Assembly (NCBI GenBank): GCA_948567375.1
Contig: OX419756.1
Coordinates: 36,842,333-36,906,332 of the forward strand
Direction of reading: 5' to 3'
DNA length: 64,000 nucleotides
DNA from: Lunularia cruciata
Lineage: Eukaryota; Streptophyta; Marchantiopsida; Lunulariales; Lunulariaceae
This document shows, piece after piece, positions 54,680 to 64,000 of the stretch; positions within the stretch are counted from its first letter, which is position 1, and each line of letters opens with the position of its first letter. The notes under the pieces were generated by a model. The model did no database searches, was not told where the DNA came from, and worked only from the letters and a program-made list of their open reading frames with translations. The position numbers were made by a program, and so were the translations under genes.

Positions 54680-57160
54680 ATAGAGTGAGTACCACTAGAG
54701 GTTTTAGATTATCAGCCCGAGCAGTCTTTATGTCTTGATAGATAGCTTTTTGCACAAGCATTGTGCATTGCCCCTCGCTTTTCCTCAAGAGGCTTGTCCG
54801 GGATAGTTTATGAGCATCTTAGATATTATTTTCAAGCAGATAATCCTTCTAGTGGTTTTACCAAGTTGTTTCAGGTGACTGCAATAGTAGCGAGAGTAGA
54901 CATTCTTATGGTTGTTAGTCGGGTGTTAGGTGCTAGTTGACTTCTTGCGATGGAGAAGGACATGGGGGGCATTAGACCAATTGCTATTAGAGAGATCTTT
55001 TTGCATTTGGTCAATCATACTCTCATTGTCCTTCAATATCATTCTCACTTTTGACAACAACTCAGTCCACATCAATTTGGAGTAACTACATTTTGGAGGA
55101 TGTGAGGTTATATCTCTAAGCATTAGGGCACTCCTAGACATCCATCCGGAGTGGGTCGTCCAACAAGTAGATATTGAGAACGCCTTTAATAGCATCTCAC
55201 GTACATCCATCTTTAGAGAGCTTAGGGAGGCGGGTGGATCCTTGGCGAGTCTTATTCCTTTTGTGCAATCTTTTTATTGCTCTCCTGCTTCCCTTTACTA
55301 CTAGCACGGTTGTTCACAAGAGGGAGTCACCATCTTGGAGTCAACTATTGGTACCCGTTAGGGAGATCCTTTAGGAGTACCTTTATTTTCCAAGGCTCAC
55401 TTTAGAGCTCTCTTATCTGTTACTTTGGCCTTGCCAGGTTGTGTATTTCCCTCCTTGGTAGATGATACACAAATTGTGGGCCTTGTAGATCTAAGCAGGA
55501 CTTTGACCACTTGACTACCAAGCTACATCTACTAAGGTTGAAAATCAAGGTGTCAAAGTGGAGTGCATGGTCTCCTTTAGGTATCCCTCCACACCTTGAG
55601 CTTCCAAAGGGGTGTATCACATCTACAAATGGACTACATGTTCTTGGAGTGTCAATAGGATCCAAGGATTTTGTCACAAGCTTCTTAGATGTTGCACTTG
55701 TAGAGGATGTTCTCCATGTAGATGACCTTTAGGAGATCCGTAGGTGGCATTTGGTACACTCTCCTCAAGTATTGCTCATCACCAACTTACCTCATACGCA
55801 AAGTTCCTCCCTCCTCGTCACTCCTATCACATCTAGAGCCTTTGATGGGAGGATTATGGGAGTCTTTGGTGATATTATTGGACCAAGGACTTTTGAATGT
55901 GTGATAGGGGATTTGGTATGTAGACAAACAACTCTACCAATCTCATGTAGATGGGCTGGATTGCTATCTATGAAGGAGACAACACTTATAGCATTTTTTA
56001 GTAGATGGGTTTTCTCGGCACCCCTACTTTCCTCTTATTTTGTGGTTGTTGATAGGCCAATTTTGGAGACTTATGTGGCAAAGGTGGAGGAGGGATCCTA
56101 TTCTCTCCAAATGTAATTGTGGTAGATAAGAGATAGTCTATCCCCACATGCACAAGAGGACTTTCTATCTTTTGCTTCACTATTGTCAGATCGGACTAGA
56201 GGTTTACAATCTTCCTTGATGGAGCAATAGTGTGAACATACATTACATTCTCTCTTAGTTGACTCGTCCATTCCTCAGGCTACTAGAGCACATCTTCACT
56301 CTTGCTCCAACAAGGGTGCAAGCTCATGGATCCTAGCTCGACCGTGCATTAGGGCATTTCAACTTGCACCAACTACTTTCTCTATACCGATGAGGTTGTG
56401 CCCATGTTTGGTCCACCCATCTGCAGCTTCATTACTCACTTGTGAGTGTGGTTCTACGCTAGATGCAGCAGCGGTCCATATGACACGGTGTCCTTTTGGA
56501 GGACAGAGGATAGCTACCCATGATGCTATTAGGGACATAGTGTTTGCTATGGCACAAGAGAGTGGATACTTGGCATGGAGGGAGCATTTGTATGCTTTAC
56601 AAACAACACGTGTTAGGGCAGATTTATATTTGATCCGAGATGATCAGTTGACAATAGCGGAAGTTGTGGTTATGGAGCCTACATAGGATACAATTTTGGA
56701 GGGAGTGATTACCCATCCCCCTGGATGGGCAGCGAGTGCAGCAGCAGGTCACAAGGTCTCCAAGTATAGGTGCATGCAGCGATGTCACCTCTTTGTTCCT
56801 CTAGCCTTCGAGTTATATGGAGTGATGGACATGGCGTTTGACACACTTGCCAGGGAGTGTGTGAGAGCTTATCATGTTAGGTGCCAAGGGTACCACTCTC
56901 ACTCTCATACTTTGTAGCATATTTTAGGCAACGTGTGTCCATTGCAATACAAAGTGCAATGGCTAGTGCAATCCATGGGAGAGCAATCACACTAGGTGAT
57001 GCTTCTTTGGATGCTCCAATTGTTTGTAGACCATACGACTTGCATAGCTTGGATATCTTAGGTGAAGTAGTGCAGATTTCTCATATAGACTCTATTGGGG
57101 TTGGCCCCATTTTACCTTTTTCATCTCTCCCTTGTACAGCTTGATGGGGTCTTCCCATCT
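54680..57160 (+). pseudogene. Non-LTR retrotransposon: RT, zinc motif and restriction-like endonuclease
   Basis: This is the most complete copy of the family. In order: LSGIVYEHLRYYFQAD, MEKDMGGIRPIAIREIFLHL, QFGV, VDIENAFNSIS (palm Asp, about 55165), GDPLG near 55355 preceded by TAG, LVDDTQIVGLVD with the Asp pair at 55461-55466, WSPLGIPPHLELPKGCI and LHVLGVSIGSKDFV. The C-terminal part (56390-56686) has a zinc motif CECG...HMTRC, then GGQRIATHDAIRDIVFAMAQ and RADLYLIRDDQLTIAEVVVM, which resembles the PD-(D/E)xK endonuclease of R2/NeSL/Utopia-like non-LTR elements. The tail TLGDASLDAPIVCRPYDLHS ends near 57090. Many stops and frameshifts. The exact clade was not resolved. Confidence 0.78.
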
Positions 57161-58360
57161 TTCGTGTTCTCCACGCGATCGCCTTTTTCCACAGTAATAT
57201 GTACTCACATTCCATCAATGGCACTTCCCTCCCATTTGCAAGACATACTCTTAGAGTATCTCTATCACATCGTTCACCGCTCATTTTACATATTTTTAGA
57301 GTTAGTTAGACTATTTTACATAGTACTTTTTTTTCTATGTCTACGTGCACTTTTTCCCAGAGTCTTGGGCTCTTATTATTTTCCATGCCATTTTCCTTCG
57401 AAGTATTTTATTGGACCTGTTGGCCTTCCGATCTAAAAAGATATTCGATTGAGTTTATAACAAGAAGGAACTCAAACATCTCCTTCTTCTCTCCCTTTGA
57501 AACCCAAGAGAATCAAGAATCAGAAGACTGTCGTACGCCCAATGAAAGCTCATTACGTGATGAGCGTACGTATTCTGATGCGTATATAATGAGTCTAAAT
57601 GTGTATAAAGATGTATGTACAGTATCCAAGTTCTATGAATCCCGTCTGCTGCAAATCCCACCTAGGTGTATCCCTAATTGATGCTTCCGTCGGATTCTCG
57701 TCCACGACACTGTCCTGCGTCGGAATTTAGAAACATACGAATCGAATATACACCAGTGCGGGACGTCGGCTGCGATCCAAAACTATGAACCGTACTGTAT
57801 CAGAAACTGTTCCTGAAGGAGGAGGTGAACTCATAACGTATGAATGTCTGGTCCGAACCCGGAGGCAAGGTGCACCTCCGCGCGGGCATGATAACTTGAG
57901 GACATGAGTGAGGAGGGTTAATAGTTGTTGGTGTAATTCTTACCTGGTTTGCCACATCTGCAAAGCCTTTCAAACTTTTGAGTGGTGACGTACGTCCAGG
58001 GTTTCAATCCTGACACGTGGGCCTATTAATGCCACTCTGGAGGTACATGAAAAGTTAAAAAGAGAAACTTCTAAATCACGACGGGGTAACTTCTAGACGA
58101 CACCGGGAATTAACGGTTGGGTTTGGCGTCCTCGGTAGAGAGCATTTATACTCGGAGCGCCACCCTCTCTCATGTCCGCCCGGTCCTGTCGGCAGTTAAG
58201 CTTAGGGAACCCGCGCAGACAATAGTTAACTAGCAGGGTCTAGGGTTAAGGTTCTCAAGAGATTGGATGAGATGTGTGATTACTGCTAACCTTGGGTTGC
58301 GACACCCCCATGCGCGGTACTGTATGCGTTCACGCAAGATCAAGCCAACGGAGCTCCCTT
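57160..58360. other. Unassigned stretch before the Harbinger pair
   Basis: No gene was recognised. 57.7-58.3 kb is less AT-rich than its surroundings. No poly-A tail or target duplication could be paired with the non-LTR copy to the left. Confidence 0.35.
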
Positions 58361-58510
58361 TCTCTTACGCGATTCACATGGGTCTTTCGGGCTCCGGCAC
58401 CCCACTAAAAGACAAAGCACGGCAATGACAGTTCTGTAGGAGCTCATGCGCATGTCAGGTCTGCCTTACGTTCAAACCCTCCGTAGGAGCTTATACACAA
58501 TTTTTGTTCC

Positions 58511-58596
58511 GTCGGAGTCCCTCGAACTAGAGATTTTTAGGTTAATGGTCTGGGTCGGAGTCCCTCGTACTAGAGATTTTTAAGTTAATGGGTTGG
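58511..58596. repeat. Two tandem 43-bp units, copy 1 only
   Basis: gtcggagtccctcg-actaga and the following gatttttaagttaatgg-type sequence occur at 58511-58553 and 58554-58596. Copy 2 has a single diverged unit near 61850, so this is a local duplication in copy 1. Confidence 0.8.
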
Positions 58597-58924
58597 GTGA
58601 TACACCAGACAATACTATTTATAAATGTTTCATTTTATAACAAGTTTAGTATTCACTAAAATAAACATTTCAACTTTCCAAGTAAATATATTAGGGTTCT
58701 GATTTTTGACTTTCGAGATTGATCAAGTATGTAATATATCATAATTTTTTTATTTCTGGACACGTTGTGCTATTCTATAGTTTGAATTGAAAGTTATACA
58801 ATGCTTGTCGTGTGTGATTTGAAACTAAAGACAATAGATTAATATTGCAGTGACATTGGTGAGATGAAATTTCTCTGTCAAACCAAAATTTTCCATGTAT
58901 ATTTTTTGAATTTTGTGCAACAAA

Positions 58925-59999
58925 ATGGAAGAGATTGTACAGAATGAGAATGTTTCGGGAGCTCTTCTATCTATGGAACCAATTACATTGGTGAAAGATT
59001 TGCAGGCTCCATCCAAGAAGAAACTTGGTGCAAAAAAGAAAAATTCATCATCAAAGGATGCTCTTGTAAGAGGTATGATTTTGACTATTTCATATGTAGA
59101 TTGGAATACTATTCTAAAATAATAGTATATTGATTATTTATCTATTGTTGTCAATTGTGTTTACAGGTGTTTCCATTCCGAAGAAGGCTAAAGTGGAATG
59201 GATTTTTAGTCATGTGAGACTTTTTTTTGGATATGTATAAAGACATTTAGTTTAATCATTGTAACCAAGGCAATGTAAGTCAGGATTAGTGGAAGGTGTT
59301 TGTTAATAGGTTCAATGAAGCTGTCAGTATAACACCATTTTATGAGCCACAAATTCTCAAGAACAAGCTTGATGGTCTAGTTAAAAATACAAGGTTGAGA
59401 AAGGAAAAAAAACCATAGGCACAGAACCAAGTTCATGGGAGTTCTATGAACAGATGCATGAAATTAGAGGTGGTTCAAAGGCACCCAAAGAACAAGGCAT
59501 TCCAAGAGCATGTGATGGTGGTATTAACACTTCAATAATTAGTGAGAGAGGTTTTGTAGACTTGACTGATGAAACTATTGATGGGAGTGAGGACGCATCC
59601 CATATAAATCAAACTGAACAATCATATATGGATGTTTTGATATCTAATGATGAGAAGGAAACACCACAAGTCTCTACACTTTCTCTAGAGACAATTGGTA
59701 ATAAGGCCACAATCAGTCCTAAGACAAAAGCTTGTGCTCCACGTGGTGTTGTTGGGCAACGTAACAAAAAGCGAAGAGTATCAAAAGAAGGTGAAGACGG
59801 AATGCAAAAATGTATGCTTGAATTTACTCAAGTAATGAAAGGAGCAAATGAGAAGAGATCCTTGCAGGAAGATCATAAATTTGACTTGATGATGGTTCAA
59901 GAACAATGCAAGATGGATTTAATGAGCCAAATGATTGAACTAAAACGTATGGAGCTTGAAATCTTGATAAACAACCAACACGCCATCTTGAGTAAGTAA
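58925..59999 (+). pseudogene. Harbinger ORF1 (Myb/SANT-like DNA-binding protein), copy 1
   Basis: Start ATG 58925 (MEEIVQNENV); an upstream in-frame TTG is not a likely plant start. A basic stretch SKKKLGAKKKNSSSKDALVR ends at a GTATG donor. An intron (59073-59166, ending TTTACAG) splices in frame to GVSIPKKAKVEW, the first helix of a Myb/SANT-like domain. A T-run near 59220 is longer than in copy 2 and shifts the frame, and a TAG follows SQD near 59286. The second half (59454-59999) is open, ending with an amphipathic helix QEDHKFDLMMVQEQCKMDLM and MIELKRMELEIL. In this superfamily ORF1 binds DNA with the transposase. Confidence 0.8.
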
Positions 60000-60011
60000 A
60001 TACCTTCAATC

Positions 60012-61250
60012 TCAAACTACATTTGCTATATCTAGATGAGCATGAGTACTTTTGAATTGCTTGTACAAAGCTGCTCTTACTAATTCACCTCGAGTTATCT
60101 CCATTTATCTACTGCAAATCTTGGGAGTGGCAAAATATGTGCTCCATTCATATGCTCATCCACTACATTAACGTCAGTAGGTAATGGTTCTCCTTGTTGA
60201 ATTACAAAGTTGTGTAGTATTGCACATGCAAGTGTCACTCTTGGAACAACTTCCAATCACATTGGATAGTCCCTTAGTATGCTCCATCTACCTTTCAATT
60301 GACCAAATGCAATCTCCACACATACATGTGCTTTTGATGTATGGTTGTCAAATATATTCTGCATAGGTTCTTTTTGATGTAAATGTCAATGCAAACGTTT
60401 CAACAACCATTGACGTAATGGATAGGTTGTATCTCCAAGGATCAATGGTAAAATCACTTGTATCGTATGGTTTTCTTGTGGCAAAATGAGTGATGGTTGA
60501 GTGAGAGTTGTCCTCGATTCCATTGCCTGATATAAGTTGGACTGTTGTAAATGTGCAGGATCATGAGTAGATCCAGGCATTGTACAACACAAGTCCTAAA
60601 ACCAAAGATCCGCATCACAAATGCCTTGTAGCAGAACATAGTAATCTGAGTGTCTATTCCTATAGTGTTCAGGATAAAATCTCATAGCTGGTTTGGTTCT
60701 CAATTTGATATGTGTACCATCTATACAACCAATGATTTGTGGAATTCCACATATCTATGCAAAATTTGACATGCTCTCAATACATTCTTCTATGGTAGGC
60801 CATTTGATGTATTTAGAGTATATTTTGTCTTTGTTTGCTAATATCTTGACCATAATTATAGCGTACTTCACTATAGTCAATTCACCAAGACAATACATAT
60901 CACCAAGAGTTCTCAATGGTGAATTGTGCGCAAATCTGTGTAAAACTATAACTACACATTTTTCTAACTCCACTTTTTTTCTAGCATATAGCCATTCAGA
61001 CATAGTAAGCACATGTGGTTCAATCTCATCAACCAATCTCTTAAAACTCTGATATGACATTCGGCACTTGTTTCTCATATGATTGTTTAGAAAGTCTGAA
61101 TCCATTGACCATACTTGCTTGTGAACAATCTCCCACCATGTGTATTGTCTTGGTATCACCCAGAAGTCTCTTGGTATTCCTCTTTGAGATAGCAAAAACA
61201 ATTATTTGCCATCAAGAACCAATCCTAGAACTTTGGTGTAATATCTTCCT
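60012..61250 (-). pseudogene. Harbinger DDE transposase, copy 1
   Basis: The N-terminal part (60755-61201) reads RGIPRDFWVIPRQYTWWEIV, MDSDFLNNHMRNKCRMSYQS, FKRLVDEIEPHV and TLGDMYCLGELTIVKYAI. The catalytic part has CIDGTHIKLRTKPA (first Asp at 60719-60721), ICDADLWF with MPGSTHDPAHLQQS (second Asp at 60613-60615), GDTTYPLRQWLLK, and VEIAFGQLKGRW (Glu, near 60315). It ends TLACAILHNFVIQQGEPLP and a stop at 60012-60014. Stops inside (for example after WF) make it a pseudogene. The layout matches DDE_Tnp_4/HARBI1-type transposases. Confidence 0.87.
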
Positions 61251-62220
61251 CTTGTTCAAAAAATGTTTCTCCCGTTACACAATGTGGCTAACTCCAAGAG
61301 ATTATCTGTTTTAGATTCAATCAACCAAAAAAACATGAGATCACAACAATCCATCTTGAGTATATGAAAGAGGACTGAAAACTGAATCTAATGAGCACTT
61401 TTCTATTCAAAACAAAGATGAGAAGCAAAAGATATAGACATTTGCAAGTCCCAAACCCCTTATTTGTCATACCCTAATAGGAAAACTGGTTACCTGTTAG
61501 CACCAGTTAATAATCCAAAGTGACCTGTTATTGCAGGTATATTTAGAGGTTTGATTTACGTCCAAGTTAATTACCGGAGCACTGCACTCCCATGGACACT
61601 TAAAGATACTCTTTCCGTAAGTGCTTAAAAGGCTAACTAACGTCAATACTGTTGGACATCACCGAGCCATGTGAAGTGGCCTTCTCAGGTAATTCACATG
61701 GCTCTTTTGGGCTCCGGCAGCCCACTAAAAGACAAAACCTGGCAGCAAAAAATCTGCCGGAGCTCATGTGCACGTCAGGTCTGCCTGACGTTCAAGCCCT
61801 CAGCCGGAGCTCATACGTTAGGCAACTCTTGCTCCGTCTCGTGCTCCGGCTGAGTCACTAGAATGGGGGATTTTCTAGGTTAATGGGTTGGGTGATACAA
61901 CGGGCAATACAGTTTCCAAACGTCCCATTCTATGACAGGTTCAGTTTTCCCGAGAGCAAACATATCAACTTTCCAAGCAAACATTACTAGGGTTCTGATT
62001 TTTGACCTTCAAGATTGATCAGGTATGTAATATATCATAACTTTTTCAATTTTGGACGTGTTGGGCTATTCTATAGCTTGAATTGAAGGTTATGCAATGC
62101 TTGTCATGTGTGATTTGAGACTAAAGACAATAGATTAATATTGCAGTGACATTGGTGAGATGAAATTTCTCTGTCAAACCAAACTTTTCCATGTATATTT
62201 TTTGAATTTTGTGCAACAAA

Positions 62221-63288
62221 ATGGAAGAGATTGTACAGAATGAGAATGTTTTGGGAGCTCTTCCACCTATGGAACCAATTACATTGGTGAAAGATTTGCA
62301 GGCTCCATCCAAGAAGAAGCTTGGTGCAAAAAAGAAAAATTCATCATCAAAGGATGCTCTTGTGAGAGGTATGATTTTGACTATTTCATATGTAGATTGG
62401 AATACTATTCTAAATAATAGTATGTTGATTATTTATCTATTGTTGTCAATTTTGTTTACAAGTGTTTCCATTCCGAAGAAAGCTAAAGTGGAATGGATTT
62501 CTAGTCATGTGAGGGTTTTTTTGGATATGTATGAAGACATTTATTTTAATCATTGTAACCAAGGCAATGTAAGTCAGGATTAGTGGAAAGTGTTTGCTAA
62601 TAGGTTCAATGAAGCTATTAGTATAACACCACCTTATGAGCCACAGATTCTCAAGAACAAGCTTGATGGTCTAGTTAAAAAATACAGAGTTGAGAAAGGA
62701 AAACAAACCACAGGCCCATAACCAAGTTCATGGGAGTTCTATGAACAGATGCATAGAATTAGAAGCGGTTCACCCAAAGAACAAGGCATTTCAAGAGCAT
62801 GTGATGGTGGTATTAATACTTCAATAACTAGTGAGAGAGGGTTTGTAGACATTACTTATGAAACTATTGATGGGAGTGAGGAAGCATCTCACATAAATCA
62901 AACTGGACAATCATATATGGATGTTTTGATATCTGATGATTAGAAGGAAACACCACAAGTCTCTACACCTTCTCTAGAGACAATTGGTAACCAGGCCACA
63001 ATCAACCCCAGGACAAAAGCTTGTGCTCAACCAAGTGTTGTTGGGCAACGTAGCAAAAAGCAAAGAGTATCAAAAGAAGGTGAAGACTGAATGCAGAAGT
63101 GTATGCTTGAATTTACTCAAGTAGTGAAGGAAGCAAATGAGAAGAGATCCTTGCAGGAAGATCGTAAATTTGACTTGATGATGGTTCAAGAACAACGCAA
63201 GATGGATTTAATGAGCCAAATGATTGAACTGAAACGTATGGAGCTTGAAATCTTGAAAAACAACCAACACGCCATCTTGAGTAAGTAA
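62221..63288 (+). pseudogene. Harbinger ORF1, copy 2
   Basis: It has the same start, basic stretch and intron (acceptor TTTACAAG) as copy 1. The Myb/SANT-like part is open here: KKAKVEWISSHVRVFLDMYE, HCNQGNVSQD, then the same TAG, followed by WKVFANRFNEAISITPPYEP, LKNKLDGLVKKYRVEK and SWEFYEQM. Later TAG (after LISDD, 62941) and TGA (63088) break the second half, which is open in copy 1. So the two copies decayed in different places but share one stop. Confidence 0.8.
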
Positions 63289-63300
63289 ATACCTTCAATC

Positions 63301-64000
63301 TCAAACTACATTTGCTATATCTAGATGAGCATGAGTACTTTTGAATTGCTTGTACAAAGCTACTCTTACTAATTCACCTCTAGTTGTACTCCATTTATCT
63401 ACTACAGATCTTGGGAGTGGCAAAATATGTGCTCCATTCATATGCTCATCCACTACATTGACATCTGTAGGTAATGGTTCTCCTTGTTGAATTACAAAGT
63501 TGTGTAGTACTGCACATGCAAGTGTCACTCTTGGAACAACTTCCAGTCACATTGGACAGTCCCTTAGTATGCTCCATCTACCTTTCAATTGACCAAATGC
63601 ATTCTCCACACGTACACGTGCTTTTGATGGATGTTTGTCAAATACATTCTACATAGGTTCTCCTTGATGTGAATGTAGATGCCAATGTTTCAACAATCAT
63701 CGACGTAATGGATAGGTTGTATCTCCAAGGATCAATGGTAGAATCACTTGTATCGTATGGTTTTCTTGGCTGAGTGAGAGCTGTCCCTGATTCCATTGCC
63801 TGATATAAGCTGGACTGTCGTAAATGTGCAGCATCGTGAGTAGATCTAGACATCGTACAACACAAGTCCCAAAACCAAAGATCCGCATCACAAACGCCTT
63901 GTAGCAGAATAGAGTAATCTGAGTGTCTATTCTTATAGTGTTCAGGATAAAATCTCATAGCTGGTTTGGTTCTCAATTTGATATGGATACCATCTATACA
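63301..64000 (-). pseudogene. Harbinger DDE transposase, copy 2, partial
   Basis: The catalytic part includes RTKPAMRFYPEHYKNRHSDY, LLQGVCDADLWFWDLC and RSTHDAAHLRQSSLYQAMES. It ends with TLACAVLHNFVIQQGEPLPT and HLDIANVV before the stop at 63301-63303. The Trp after WF is present where copy 1 has a stop. Only 12 bp separate this stop from the ORF1 stop at 63288. The N-terminus lies beyond the window. Confidence 0.87.

Larger units (their letters stand above)
58365..61650. mobile_element. PIF/Harbinger-like DNA transposon, copy 1
   Basis: Collinear with 61680-64000 at an offset of about 3296 bp, from the shared gattcacatgg / aattcacatgg and ctccggca-cccactaaaaga block onward. It encodes a Myb/SANT-type protein on the plus strand and a DDE transposase on the minus strand, tail to tail. 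Terminal inverted repeats and the 3-bp target duplication could not be placed firmly. Confidence 0.82.
61680..64000. mobile_element. PIF/Harbinger-like DNA transposon, copy 2 (cut by window end)
   Basis: A direct tandem copy of 58365-60700. The left part includes a small perfect stem CGTCAGG-tctg-CCTGACG at about 61773-61790. ORF1 and the transposase C-terminus and DDE part are inside the window; the transposase N-terminus and right end lie beyond 64000. Confidence 0.85.

Noticed and set aside
61577..61603. Candidate terminal inverted repeat of Harbinger copy 1
   Set aside because: The reverse complement shares only catgg and gctccgg blocks with the left end near 58385 and 61697; too short and imperfect to set the element boundary.

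Overview
This window looks like repeat-dense nuclear DNA of a streptophyte (green plant lineage), probably not a flowering plant. It is made mostly of decayed transposable elements. Lineage clues are a nuclear 18S rRNA/ITS1 fragment, plant-type Ty3/gypsy elements primed by initiator tRNA-Met, a chromovirus, PIF/Harbinger transposons, and fragments of a non-LTR retrotransposon family with a C-terminal restriction-like endonuclease, a type not usual in flowering plants. No intact host gene, tRNA gene or CRISPR array was recognised. The species cannot be named from reading alone.

Layout. 1-19140: AT-rich flank with a degenerate copy of a long purine-rich LTR (about 2.8-5.05 kb), remnants of the endonuclease-bearing non-LTR family (5.2-7.1 kb minus, 13.2 kb minus, 18.65-19.14 kb plus) and several local tandem or direct repeats. 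19141-51243: one very old Ty3/gypsy element, called A here (minus strand), split by four later insertions. These are D (20433-23826, a 3.4-kb solo LTR), element 1 (25074-30629, complete, TSD CTTCA), element B (31735-39729, complete, itself holding a solo LTR of the element 1 family at 32253-32651, TSD CTCTA) and element C (42805-48801, a chromovirus on the plus strand, TSD ATAAG). 51244-58360: two more non-LTR remnants (51.6-52.5 and 54.7-57.2 kb) and low-repeat DNA holding a 256-bp foldback. 58360-64000: two PIF/Harbinger copies in tandem, the second cut by the window end.

Element A is the most interesting object. Stepping over the insertions, its minus-strand order is LTR, PBS, gag with CCHC knuckle, a long uncharacterised region, a C5 DNA methyltransferase-like domain (39730-40640), reverse transcriptase, RNase H, integrase, a PHD-like zinc finger (19844-20000), LTR. 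A retroelement carrying both a cytosine methyltransferase and a chromatin-reader-like finger could act on its own chromatin state. Retrotransposons with captured DNMTs have been reported in dinoflagellates and charophyte algae, which fits a non-seed streptophyte source.

Other notable points: the element 1 family LTRs carry arrays of perfect heat-shock elements just upstream of a TATA box; element C has an rDNA fragment in its leader and an in-frame deletion joining the start of RT to the end of integrase; element B has an extra zinc-motif ORF upstream of gag; and catalytic residues in several elements were lost through changes that look like C-to-T or G-to-A, as expected of long-methylated DNA.
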